From: Neobacillus cucumis
GTDB lineage: Bacteria > Bacillota > Bacilli > Bacillales > Cytobacillaceae
NCBI RefSeq assembly: GCF_002860255.1
Contig: NZ_PGVE01000094.1
Location: 1-50,306, forward strand
Direction: 5' to 3'
DNA: 50,306 nucleotides
The position numbers and the translations under genes are program-made. Positions 27,685 through 35,540 of the stretch are shown piece after piece. Position 1 is the stretch's first letter. Every line of letters starts with the position of its first letter. Under the pieces are notes generated by a model. It made no database searches. It was not told the origin of the DNA and saw only the letters and a list, made by a program, of their open reading frames with translations.

Positions 27685-28135
27685 AGTTATCACATAATAC
27701 CTTAACAACAGCCTTCTTAATAAATTGAGGCTCATCCACACATAATGTCGGCATATGACCGTCTTCAGGTGTGAAAATCGCAAAATAGCCTTGTCCAACT
27801 TTCAATAAATCACCCGTACCCTCTAAGAACATAAGGTCCCTATCTTCGTTTTGTTCCACGATTTCTAGTTCCTTTACATTCGCGTAACCCATACGTTCCT
27901 CGCCACGAATCATATATTGAATATCCGTGTATTGATAATGGGATTCCCAACGTCCTTTTTCAGTCGGAATGGTTTCATATTCTTGAATGGTCACGAAAAT
28001 ATGGGTGCCGTCAATTTCATATTTACCCGGAGCTAATGAATTTAAATCATTTTCCATTAAAAACTCAAGGCCCTTTCTAATTCGAGGATGTAAATCAAAA
28101 TAAAGTTTTGCGTTAGAAAGTTTATCTAAAATCAA
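27683..28135 (-). CDS. YhcH/YjgK/YiaL family cupin-like protein
   Basis: This is a 150-residue protein, the length usual for the family. The start is TTG at 28135, giving MILDKLSNAKLYFDLHPRIRKGLEFL, with AGAGGGA upstream; the longer reading frame lacks such a site. Family blocks seen are YEIDGTHIFVTIQEYETIP, WESHYQYTDIQYMIRGEE and YFAIFTPEDGHMPTLC. These proteins form a beta-sandwich and are linked to sialic acid or other sugar-acid metabolism, with unsettled biochemistry. A link to sugar acids is interesting beside a Kdo cluster but is inference. It is transcribed alone. Confidence 0.88.
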   Translation of the reverse strand: MILDKLSNAKLYFDLHPRIRKGLEFLMENDLNSLAPGKYEIDGTHIFVTIQEYETIPTEKGRWESHYQYTDIQYMIRGEERMGYANVKELEIVEQNEDRDLMFLEGTGDLLKVGQGYFAIFTPEDGHMPTLCVDEPQFIKKAVVKVLCDN

Positions 28136-28215
28136 AAAAATCCCTCTTTTATGTATTAGTGTTGTACTCAGATTATACCACAAAATGGATGATTAAAAAT
28201 GGAGCTGAAGTCATT

Positions 28216-28250
28216 AAAAAAGCTGATAAGGTAAAATTCCTTATCAGCTT
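28216..28250 (-). terminator. Intrinsic terminator of the LCP gene
   Basis: AAGCTGATAAGG at 28220-28231 is the exact inverse of CCTTATCAGCTT at 28239-28250. The minus strand then runs into T residues (A at 28216-28221 on plus). Confidence 0.88.
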
Positions 28251-28257
28251 CATAAAA

Positions 28258-29184
28258 CTATTTCAGTTCAAGTTGAGTTCTTAATTCCGTTTGCAATCTT
28301 TGTCTTTCTTGATCAGAAACTAGACCGTAATAAATTCCGCCTATTTTAGTTCCTGTTTCTTTTATTTCCATTTGAGTTAGGTTAGATGCAGCAGATTTAT
28401 AATTCTTTTGAATATCAACCATTTGGTCAAAAGTAAGATTTGTTTTTACATTTTTACCAATGGCTGCAAAAATGTCAGAGTAGTTGGCTAAACTAGAAAC
28501 ACTTGCTCCTTCATTAAGGACAGCCTGAATTACTTGTCTCTGTCTTGTTTGGCGGCCAAAATCGCCTCTTGGATCTTCTTTTCTCATTCTTACGAATTTC
28601 AGTGCATCGTTACCATTTAGATTAATATTACCTTTTGCAAAATGAATGCCACCGTAGGAGAAATCAAGGGTATTATTAACAGTAACGCCGCCAACGGCAT
28701 CAACGATATCCTTAAAGCCTTGCATGTTGACCTTCATATAATAGTCAATCGGGATATTAAGGAAGTTTTCGACTGTATTCATGGACATCTCTACTCCGCC
28801 AAAGGCGTAAGCATGGTTAATTTTATCGACAGTTCCTTTTCCAATGATCTCTGTACGAGTGTCACGTGGAATACTTAGCATCTTAACAGAATTATTGTTT
28901 GGATTAACGGTTAACACAATCATCGTATCAGAGCGGCCTCTATCGCCTTTTCTCTCATCGACACCAAGCATTAAGACTGAAAATGGATCTTTATCGGTTA
29001 ATGCTACTGGTTTCTCACGCTTTTCAGATTGTTTTTGAACAACGGGTTCATGCATGGTTTCGACAGCAGTTTTTAACGAACTATATACATTATAAGCGTA
29101 AACTCCTACACCAATAACGAGGAGAAGAAGAATAATACCTGTGATTTTCAACCAAGTTCTCTTTTTCTTTTTTTGAGACCTCAT
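28258..29184 (-). CDS. LCP (LytR-CpsA-Psr) family wall-polymer ligase
   Basis: This 308-residue protein is predicted to be anchored by one N-terminal helix (about 13-33, GIILLLLVIGVGVYAYNVY) with the LCP domain outside the membrane. Visible LCP blocks are FSVLMLGVDERKGDRGRSDT, SIPRDTRTEI, INHAYAFGGVEM and FVRMRKEDPRGDFGRQTRQR, which include the Arg and Asp residues that bind the polyprenyl-pyrophosphate substrate. LCP enzymes transfer teichoic acids or capsule from undecaprenyl carrier to peptidoglycan. It could serve the Kdo cluster, the Wzy operon, or both. ATG 29184 is chosen because GGAGG lies nine bases ahead. Confidence 0.94.
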   Translation of the reverse strand: MRSQKKKKRTWLKITGIILLLLVIGVGVYAYNVYSSLKTAVETMHEPVVQKQSEKREKPVALTDKDPFSVLMLGVDERKGDRGRSDTMIVLTVNPNNNSVKMLSIPRDTRTEIIGKGTVDKINHAYAFGGVEMSMNTVENFLNIPIDYYMKVNMQGFKDIVDAVGGVTVNNTLDFSYGGIHFAKGNINLNGNDALKFVRMRKEDPRGDFGRQTRQRQVIQAVLNEGASVSSLANYSDIFAAIGKNVKTNLTFDQMVDIQKNYKSAASNLTQMEIKETGTKIGGIYYGLVSDQERQRLQTELRTQLELK

Positions 29185-29304
29185 TCGATAATACCTCCAA
29201 AAAATTGACAAATATTTTGCACTGCTATTAGGATACCAAAAAAGTAGGAAAATAGATATAAAAAAAATATGGGAGTTTTTTGGAAGTTTTTATGGTGGTT
29301 ATTG

Positions 29305-29778
29305 TTACAAAACGCTTATTTTTTTCTTATGTTCTATCTTTATAGAAGAACGATTATAGTCTAATATTTTATACTTTTTTATAGAAGATTGATAAATTTT
29401 ATAGCCAATAGCTGTTCCTAATGTATTTAATAGGACATCATCAATATCTGTCATCCGATACGCATAAATAATTTGAGCCATCTCTATAAAAATGGAAAAC
29501 AATGAACCTATGAGGACAGCTTTATAGATCGTATTCACTTTACTCCATCGTAAAGGTAATAAAAAACCAAATGGAAGAAAGAGAATGACATTACCAATCA
29601 TATTTTTCAGAATAACAAATAAAGATTTATGCATGATAATATAAGTGATCGTATGTAACGGAATGAAGTTGTAGACGTGTGCTCTTGTTCTTGTAGGGTC
29701 TGCAATAAGGGTTAAACTAAGGATAAAGAGCACAGCGAACAAAAATAAACGTTTGATTAGCTTCTTCTTAATAAGCAT
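29305..29778 (-). CDS. VanZ-like family membrane protein
   Basis: This 157-residue membrane protein has about four hydrophobic helices. Its NMIGNVILFLPFGFLLPLRW block, the SIFIEMAQ segment and the TDIDDVLLNTLGTAIGYKI block are the core of the VanZ-like family. Members are found near polysaccharide and teicoplanin-resistance genes; the molecular role is unsettled. The start ATG 29778 has AGGAG upstream. About 120 bases separate it from the LCP gene on the same strand. Confidence 0.85.
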   Translation of the reverse strand: MLIKKKLIKRLFLFAVLFILSLTLIADPTRTRAHVYNFIPLHTITYIIMHKSLFVILKNMIGNVILFLPFGFLLPLRWSKVNTIYKAVLIGSLFSIFIEMAQIIYAYRMTDIDDVLLNTLGTAIGYKIYQSSIKKYKILDYNRSSIKIEHKKKISVL

Positions 29779-29987
29779 ACTTTACTCCTAGAAAATTAGA
29801 TTAGTAGTATCTTACCATATTTTCAGAAGGAGCATCTGAAAATAGCCTTCCAGGGTTCATGTTGCTGTTGCAGAAACCACCTATTTATCATTTGGGACTT
29901 ATTTCCCTAAATTGTAAAAAAGAAGGGAATTCCTCTGAATACGTCGAAATTATAGCAATATGATTTCAATAAAGGGAGAGGACCCCA

Positions 29988-30521
29988 ATGAGAAGTAGCA
30001 GACCCTATAAATCCCCTAATGCCGCTATGTTCTGGTCCGTTGTGATGCCAGGCTTTGGACAAATATATAACAGGGATTATTTTATTGGTATGGTATTACT
30101 GGGATTAGAATTTTTAATCAACTTGAATTCACATCTAAATCTAGTCCTGTTCACCACCTTCCAGGGGGATCTTCTGCGTGCTCATGATTCGGTTAATTAT
30201 AGCTGGGGGCTATTCTATCCGTCCATCTATGGCTTTGCTATCTGGCAGGCGTATAATTCGGCTAAGGCCAATAACAATAAACTTGAGGGGAAATCAGTTG
30301 AAAAACGAACCTTTTTTTCCGGGTTCTTTATTGGACTGGTGATCGGAATGGATTTCGGGCTGTTTTGGCATGATGGAAGCCTACTGAAGACGATCCCTCT
30401 ATTAGATTATCCTGTTTTTAATGGAGTGTTATTTGGACTAGTCTTTGGCTTCCTTGGCAACCTTGCGGAAAATAAATGGTATCGAAGATGGACAAGGAAG
30501 ACACGGATAATGGAGGAATAA
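29988..30521 (+). CDS. Small membrane protein of unknown function
   Basis: This 177-residue protein has about four hydrophobic segments. The N-terminal WSVVMPGFGQIYNRDYFIG resembles the opening of small TM2-like or DUF-type membrane proteins (PGxGQIYN). It ends with a basic tail (WYRRWTRKTR). It starts at ATG 29988 behind AAGGGAGAGG and is closed by its own terminator. I cannot assign a function. Confidence 0.75.
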   Translation: MRSSRPYKSPNAAMFWSVVMPGFGQIYNRDYFIGMVLLGLEFLINLNSHLNLVLFTTFQGDLLRAHDSVNYSWGLFYPSIYGFAIWQAYNSAKANNNKLEGKSVEKRTFFSGFFIGLVIGMDFGLFWHDGSLLKTIPLLDYPVFNGVLFGLVFGFLGNLAENKWYRRWTRKTRIMEE

Positions 30522-30524
30522 TGA

Positions 30525-30554
30525 GGGCTTACTCTTAAACGGGTAAGCCCTTTT
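30525..30554 (+). terminator. Intrinsic terminator after the small membrane protein
   Basis: GGGCTTAC at 30525-30532 pairs with GTAAGCCC at 30543-30550, followed by TTTT. Confidence 0.8.
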
Positions 30555-30677
30555 CTACGAAATTTCGACTCTTTCTACTATTTTTCCACATATTAGTACT
30601 GGGAATCTATTTACATCTGAAGCAACCTCTAGTAAAATCAATAATTAGTTATATTTACTAAGGGGGGAATTAGGAGA

Positions 30678-30830
30678 TTGAAGCAGGACGCTAAGGAAAT
30701 AAATCAGAAAGTTGTCGATTTTTCGGAAATTGTGAAAAAGGCATATGAAAAAGGCGTTAATGAAAACGAGATTACATTGGAAAAGCTGATTGAAGATATC
30801 GAAGCAGATCTAAGACAATTAGTTATCTAA
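30678..30830 (+). CDS. Possible 50-residue small protein
   Basis: A TTG-start frame encodes 50 residues beginning MKQDAKEINQKVVDFSEIV and ending IEADLRQLVI. A run of six G residues lies ten bases upstream and could bind the ribosome. The product is highly charged and should be helical (heptad-like Ile/Leu/Val spacing). It sits alone between a terminator and the exopolysaccharide promoter. I do not recognise it. A small regulator of the downstream operon is possible by position only. Confidence 0.45.
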   Translation: MKQDAKEINQKVVDFSEIVKKAYEKGVNENEITLEKLIEDIEADLRQLVI

Positions 30831-31261
30831 CCATATTATATAAATCCGGCTGCTGAGGCATTCCTTGCGGCCTTTTTTAATGAACTCTTAATAAAATTAC
30901 CCGAGTTTCTTCTATTATATAGTAATTGCATACTGTAAGTGTTTACATTAAAAACTCCTGCCAGGTGATATTTTTTTTGGTATAATAACCCACAATCTTC
31001 AAATTGCTCCCTTTTAATTATTCTCTCCATACATCCAATGTTAGATTGCTTTTTCAAAGAATATCCAACGCACCCATGGGAAATTAATCCAAACGGAAAT
31101 TCCCCCTTCAATTTTCTTACAATTTGGTGTTTAATAGAATCTGTGTAATATATTTGTTAAGTTTAAAAAATAAGTGTAATAGAATTGTCGGAATGTGAAA
31201 TATTCATGGCAAAATATGTTATAATACACTATGTTTGTATTTATGTTTTTAGGAGGACGAA
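30831..31261 (+). other. Upstream region of the exopolysaccharide operon
   Basis: About 430 bases contain the operon promoter near the 3' end. A minus-strand reading frame of 91 codons at 30836-31111 exists but shows no ribosome site or known motif and is probably chance. The section 31120-31215 is AT-rich with several near-repeats of GTGTAATA (31143 and 31174), which could be regulator contacts. Confidence 0.4.
31217..31225 (+). promoter_or_regulatory. Extended -10 promoter of the exopolysaccharide operon
   Basis: TGTTATAAT at 31217-31225 is a perfect extended -10 element (TGnTATAAT). No good -35 hexamer is found at the usual distance, so the promoter probably depends on the extended -10 or on an activator. 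The first gene starts 36 bases downstream. Confidence 0.65.
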
Positions 31262-32011
31262 ATGGAAGAGACAATTAGTTTAAAAGAACTATTCGAGACA
31301 TTGAAAAAACGATTATGGTTAATCGTGTCGATAACAGTCATTGCTGCCTTAGTAAGTGGAATCATCAGTTATTTTTACTTAACCCCGATTTACCAAGCAT
31401 CTACACAAATTCTTGTAAACCAGACGAAAAATGAACAAAGCGTATACAGTTCCAATGAAGTACAAACCAACCTGCAGCTGATCAATACATATAACGTCAT
31501 CATCACGAGCCCGGCGATTTTAGATATTGTGATCATCCAACTTGGTTTGGATATGTCAGCTGACCAATTAAAAAGCAAGATTACGGTAGGCAGTGAAAAG
31601 GATTCACAGGTGGTTAACTTATCAGTTCAAGATCCAGATCCGAAAGTGGCCGCTGAGATTGCGAACAAAACGGCGGAAGTGTTTAAAAGCCAAATTCCGA
31701 ACATTATGAAAGTCGATAACGTTAGTATTTTAGCGAAAGCAGATGTTACTCAGAATCCATCCCCAATTAAACCTAGACCATTACTAAACGTCGCGATTGC
31801 GATCGTTGTCGGCTTAATGGCAGGTGTGGGCTTATCCTTCTTACTTGAGTATTTAAACAACACAATTAAAAACGAGCAGGATATTGAAAGGATTTTAGAG
31901 CTTCCCATCTTGGGCGTCATCGCAACCATTGATGATGAGCAGATAGAAGAATTGAAACTACGCCGAGGGGCAAGAAAATCAACAGTAAGAGGTGAGACAC
32001 TTGGCTCTTAA
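31262..32011 (+). CDS. ywqC: Chain-length modulator / tyrosine-kinase activator (Wzz, CapA/YwqC family)
   Basis: This 249-residue membrane protein has two transmembrane helices, at about residues 18-40 (LIVSITVIAALVSGIISYFYL) and 172-196 (VAIAIVVGLMAGVGLSFLL), around an external domain with IYQASTQILVNQ. The PRPLLN segment before the second helix is the proline-rich motif of Wzz-like proteins. In Gram-positive systems it activates the separate cytoplasmic kinase encoded next. The C-terminal cytoplasmic tail (about 200-249) fits that role. AGGAGG precedes the ATG at 31262. It overlaps the kinase gene by 11 bases. Confidence 0.92.
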   Translation: MEETISLKELFETLKKRLWLIVSITVIAALVSGIISYFYLTPIYQASTQILVNQTKNEQSVYSSNEVQTNLQLINTYNVIITSPAILDIVIIQLGLDMSADQLKSKITVGSEKDSQVVNLSVQDPDPKVAAEIANKTAEVFKSQIPNIMKVDNVSILAKADVTQNPSPIKPRPLLNVAIAIVVGLMAGVGLSFLLEYLNNTIKNEQDIERILELPILGVIATIDDEQIEELKLRRGARKSTVRGETLGS

Positions 32012-32708
32012 AAAGAAAAAGACAACATCGAACCCAAGCAGGAAGTTAATTACAGCGGTCGCACCGAAAAACGCGATTTCTGAACAATACCGTACGATTC
32101 GGACCAATATCCAGTATTCCTCCGTGGATGAAGAAGTCAGAGCGATTATGGTCACTTCATCTGGCCCATCAGAGGGGAAATCAACAACGGCAGCCAACTT
32201 AGCTGTAACCTTTTCACAGCTTGGGAAGAAGGTATTATTAGTGGATGCCGACTTACGGAAACCAACCGTTCACCATACCTTCCAAGTGAACAACATTTTT
32301 GGTTTTACAACCGTGTTAACCAAACAGGCAACACTTGAAAAGACAGTCATTAAAACAGAAGAAGATGATTTGTATATCTTAACTTGTGGACCCATCCCGC
32401 CGAATCCTGCGGAATTATTAAGCTCGAAATCCATGGAGCAATTTATTATAGATGCAAAAGAAATGTTTGATTACGTCATCTTTGATACTCCGCCATTATT
32501 GGCCGTAGCCGATCCACAAATCTTGGCTAATCAGTGTGATGGGACCATCTTAGTGGTTTACAGTGAAAAGACAGAGATTGATCAGGCGAAAAAGAGTAAA
32601 GAGTTGTTGCAAAATGCACAAGGGAAGCTGCTCGGTGTCGTGTTAAACCATAAAGAAATCAAAAAGAATGATTATTACTATTATTATGGGACTTATGGCT
32701 CAAAATAA
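32001..32708 (+). CDS. ywqD: Cytoplasmic bacterial tyrosine kinase (CapB/YwqD family)
   Basis: This 235-residue kinase autophosphorylates on tyrosine and tunes polysaccharide assembly. It shows the BY-kinase motifs: Walker A SSGPSEGKSTT, Walker A' LLVDADLRKP, Walker B YVIFDTPP, and a C-terminal tyrosine cluster (NDYYYYYGTYG) that is the expected autophosphorylation site. RTIRTNIQYSS is the oligomerisation motif region. TTG 32001 is chosen over GTG 31992 because AGAGGTGA lies directly upstream of it and MALKKKK is a common family start. Confidence 0.94.
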   Translation: MALKKKKTTSNPSRKLITAVAPKNAISEQYRTIRTNIQYSSVDEEVRAIMVTSSGPSEGKSTTAANLAVTFSQLGKKVLLVDADLRKPTVHHTFQVNNIFGFTTVLTKQATLEKTVIKTEEDDLYILTCGPIPPNPAELLSSKSMEQFIIDAKEMFDYVIFDTPPLLAVADPQILANQCDGTILVVYSEKTEIDQAKKSKELLQNAQGKLLGVVLNHKEIKKNDYYYYYGTYGSK

Positions 32709-32797
32709 CCCTTTCGACAAAGTTCGTCCCTTTACTAGGACTTTCGACGGTGGTAGGATTAAAAAGTAATATTTTAGTAGAAATGGGTGTGACTCCT

Positions 32798-33562
32798 ATG
32801 ATTGACCTGCATTGTCATATACTGCCCGGAATCGATGACGGGGCAAAGGATTTAGCAGAAAGCCTTCAAATGGCCCGTAAGGCGGTAGAACAAGGGATTC
32901 ACACCATTGTAGCCACCCCGCATCATTTAAATAATCAGTTCGAAAATCCCAAGCAACAAATTCTAACTAAAGTAGAAGAATTAAACCGAGTACTGCGGGA
33001 TGAAAAAATCGATTTAAAGATTCTGCCTGGTCAGGAAACACGAGTCTATGGGGAATTGGTTCATGATTACGAGCTAGGGGAGATCCTCCCTGTGAACAAT
33101 ACTCCCTATGTACTGGTGGAATTCTCCTCCAGCCATGTCCCGAGATACACGGAGAGGTTGTTTTACGAGCTGCAGACGAAAGGACTTGTTCCAGTCATCG
33201 TCCATCCGGAACGAAACCAGGAAATCATCGAGCAGCCTGATCTCCTTTACAATCTAGTGAAAAATGGGGCTCTCACACAAGTGACCGCAGCAAGTGTCTG
33301 CGGGGACTTTGGGAAGAAAATTAAGAACTTTACTTTGCAGTTAATCGAGGCAAATTTAACCCACTTGATTGCATCGGATGCACATAATACGAGCACTCGT
33401 ACTTTTAAGATGAGAGAGGCGCACGATCTCGTTCATGAAAAGTACGGAAATGAATGGGTCTATCTGTTTGATGATAATGCCGTATTAATGTTAGAAGGAA
33501 GTCATGTGTATAAAGAAGTACCAGAAAAAATCAAAAAGAAGAAGTTCTTTAAAATTTTTTAA
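32798..33562 (+). CDS. ywqE: PHP-family tyrosine-protein phosphatase (CapC/YwqE)
   Basis: This 254-residue metal-dependent phosphatase reverses the kinase's tyrosine phosphorylation. PHP motifs are visible: MIDLHCHILPGIDDGAKD, TPHH, PGQE, VIVHPERN and ASDAHN. The start ATG 32798 gives the usual family N-terminus and length; upstream reading-frame extension has no homology I recognise. It lies 89 bases after the kinase and directly before the EAR-like RNA. Confidence 0.94.
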   Translation: MIDLHCHILPGIDDGAKDLAESLQMARKAVEQGIHTIVATPHHLNNQFENPKQQILTKVEELNRVLRDEKIDLKILPGQETRVYGELVHDYELGEILPVNNTPYVLVEFSSSHVPRYTERLFYELQTKGLVPVIVHPERNQEIIEQPDLLYNLVKNGALTQVTAASVCGDFGKKIKNFTLQLIEANLTHLIASDAHNTSTRTFKMREAHDLVHEKYGNEWVYLFDDNAVLMLEGSHVYKEVPEKIKKKKFFKIF

Positions 33563-33587
33563 GTAAATAATTGTATGGTGCAACAAA

Positions 33588-33720
33588 TTTCAGGTTTATA
33601 CCTGAACGGCGAGGCCTCTCTGTCCGTTATCCATGGGGGCACTCGGTCATACTGTGGGTCCAATGCGTGACCTTAGACGCGTGTCGTCAGTAGTAGGATG
33701 TGAGGACGGGTTAGATGCCC
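33588..33720 (+). ncRNA. Structured RNA resembling the EAR (eps-associated, epsC) antitermination element
   Basis: A GC-rich, roughly 130-base stretch in an AT-rich gap shows several local stems: CAGGT/ACCTG (33591-33604), AACGG/CCGTT (33605-33628) enclosing GAGGCCTC, GGTC/GACC (33657-33672), and a long-range GGGCA/TGCCC pair (33637-33641 with 33716-33720). It carries no ORF. In Bacillus species an EAR RNA lies inside early exopolysaccharide operons and lets RNA polymerase read through later terminators. The position, size and immediate downstream terminator match that element. I match it by context and recalled character, not by alignment. Confidence 0.65.
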
Positions 33721-33736
33721 ATTTAAAAAATAAATG

Positions 33737-33801
33737 AATAAATATCTAATGAAAGAATAAGCGTGAATGCGCTTGCAATTCCATTAGATATTTATTTTTT
33801 T
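33737..33801 (+). terminator. Intrinsic terminator inside the exopolysaccharide operon
   Basis: AATAAATATCTAATG at 33737-33751 is the exact inverse of CATTAGATATTTATT at 33782-33796 and is followed by five T residues. The loop holds a second stem (AAGCG/CGCTT at 33759-33763 and 33769-33773). It lies just after the EAR-like RNA and before galU. Confidence 0.85.
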
Positions 33802-33866
33802 GCCCGAGTACTTTAGTAGGGGAAAGAGTTTAGTTGATAAACAAAATAAAAATAGGGGGAAGTATC

Positions 33867-34757
33867 TTGAAAAAGGTAAGAAAAGCGATTATCCCAGCAG
33901 CCGGATTGGGAACTAGATTTTTACCAGCAACGAAAGCAATGCCAAAAGAAATGTTGCCCATCGTAGATAAGCCAACGATTCAATACATAGTAGAAGAAGC
34001 CGTGGCTTCAGGAATTGAAGACATCATTATTGTAACAGGTAAGGGCAAACGTGCGATTGAAGACCATTTTGATATGGCAATGGAGCTAGAAGAAAACCTT
34101 ATCGAAAAGGAAAAATTTGATCTATTAGAAAAGGTACAGTTCGCTACGAATCTAGCAGATATCCATTATATCCGTCAAAAAGAACCAAAAGGACTTGGAC
34201 ATGCGGTTTGGTGTGCAAGAAACTTTATTGGGAATGAACCATTTGCCGTTCTTTTAGGGGATGACATTGTACAAGGTGAAACCCCTTGCTTGCGTCAGTT
34301 AATTAATCATTATGAAGAAACCTACTCTTCCGTGATTGGCGTTCAAACGGTCCCTGATCAAGACACACATCGTTATGGAATCATCGATCCTGCCACGCAG
34401 GACGGAAGATTGTATCAGGTGAATAACTTTGTCGAAAAACCAAAACCAGGTACAGCGCCATCCAATTTAGCGATTATGGGCCGCTATATCTTGACGCCAG
34501 AAATCTTCATGTTTCTGGATCAGCAAGAAAAAGGGGCTGGAGGAGAAATTCAGTTAACAGATGCGATTCAAAAACTAAATCAAATTCAACGGGTATTTGC
34601 TTGCGATTTTGAAGGACAACGATATGACGTGGGTGAAAAGTTCGGCTTTGTCAAAACAACGGTAGAATTTGCCTTGCAGCATGAAGACCTCCATGATGAC
34701 ATGATCGATTACTTAAAAAATCTTGTTTCTAGTTTAGAAATTGAAAAGATATTGTAA
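33867..34757 (+). CDS. galU: UTP-glucose-1-phosphate uridylyltransferase
   Basis: This 296-residue enzyme makes UDP-glucose from UTP and glucose 1-phosphate, supplying glycan donor. KAIIPAAGLGTRFLPATKAM, PKEMLPIVDKPTIQYIVEEA, LLGDDIVQG and VEKPKPGTAPS are diagnostic. TTG 33867 is chosen because AGGGGGA lies six bases upstream and the protein then starts like other members. It is the first gene after the EAR-like RNA and terminator. Confidence 0.96.
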   Translation: MKKVRKAIIPAAGLGTRFLPATKAMPKEMLPIVDKPTIQYIVEEAVASGIEDIIIVTGKGKRAIEDHFDMAMELEENLIEKEKFDLLEKVQFATNLADIHYIRQKEPKGLGHAVWCARNFIGNEPFAVLLGDDIVQGETPCLRQLINHYEETYSSVIGVQTVPDQDTHRYGIIDPATQDGRLYQVNNFVEKPKPGTAPSNLAIMGRYILTPEIFMFLDQQEKGAGGEIQLTDAIQKLNQIQRVFACDFEGQRYDVGEKFGFVKTTVEFALQHEDLHDDMIDYLKNLVSSLEIEKIL

Positions 34758-34782
34758 TAGATAGAGAAAGAAGGGGTCTGGG

Positions 34783-35460
34783 TTGTCTGATATAGCGAAT
34801 CAAGATGTTGATTATTTAGATAAAAAAGATAGTACTATTCAAGTAAATGAGCGGAAAATATATTTAATCTTCAAGAGAATGATCGATATCATCGGTGCTT
34901 TATGTGGACTTGTTTTTTTGAGTCTTCTATTTATAGTTATCGGCATATTGATTAAACTTGAAGACCCTAAAGGAAAAGTTTTTTTCGCACAAAAGCGTGT
35001 AGGATTAAATGGGAAAGAATTTAAAATGTATAAATTCCGTTCCATGGTGTTTAATGCAGAAGAAAAACTTGCAGAATTATTGAAATATAATGAAGTAAGT
35101 GGTGCGATGTTTAAGATGAAAGATGATCCTCGTATCACGAAAGTGGGTAAATTTATTCGGAAAACAAGTATTGATGAATTACCCCAACTATTTAATGTTT
35201 TAAGAGGAGAAATGAGTTTAGTCGGTCCTCGACCGCCTCTGCCCAGAGAAGTAGCTGTCTATAGTAGATATCATAAACAAAGATTACTAGTAACACCTGG
35301 TTGTACTGGTCTATGGCAAGCAACGGCTAGAAATAGTGTAGGTTTCGAGGAAATGGTAGAGCTTGACCTAGAATATATTCGGAAACAATCTTTACTGTTT
35401 GATATAAAAATCATATTAAAAACGGTTAGTGTATTATTTGGTTCAAAAGATGCTTTTTAA
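34783..35460 (+). CDS. Initiating polyprenyl-phosphate sugar-1-phosphate transferase
   Basis: This 225-residue protein transfers a sugar 1-phosphate to undecaprenyl phosphate to start repeat-unit synthesis. It has one N-terminal hydrophobic helix (about 30-55) and the catalytic domain of the bacterial sugar transferase family: FFAQKRVGLNGKEFKMYKFR, SMVFNAEEKL, TSIDELPQLFNVLRGEMSLV then GPRPPLPREV, and TPGCTGLWQATARN. The short form without a five-helix N-terminus is the Gram-positive EpsL/PglC-like layout. Start TTG 34783 follows AAGGGG. Sugar choice (galactose, glucose or HexNAc) cannot be read from the sequence. Confidence 0.93.
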   Translation: MSDIANQDVDYLDKKDSTIQVNERKIYLIFKRMIDIIGALCGLVFLSLLFIVIGILIKLEDPKGKVFFAQKRVGLNGKEFKMYKFRSMVFNAEEKLAELLKYNEVSGAMFKMKDDPRITKVGKFIRKTSIDELPQLFNVLRGEMSLVGPRPPLPREVAVYSRYHKQRLLVTPGCTGLWQATARNSVGFEEMVELDLEYIRKQSLLFDIKIILKTVSVLFGSKDAF

Positions 35461-35540
35461 TAGATAGGATTACTTGAGGAAAACATTCCACTTATCCTAT
35501 TCTATGAAGTGAATGAATACTCTAGTAAAGGTGTGAGTTG

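Noticed and set aside
30836..31111. Minus-strand 91-codon ORF upstream of the exopolysaccharide operon
   Set aside because: No ribosome site, no signal or known motif, and it covers a probable regulatory region; kept only as part of the gap description.
35461..35540. Inverted repeat ATAGGAT/ATCCTAT as a terminator
   Set aside because: No T-run follows it, and the stem is short with a bulge; it may be chance in AT-rich DNA.
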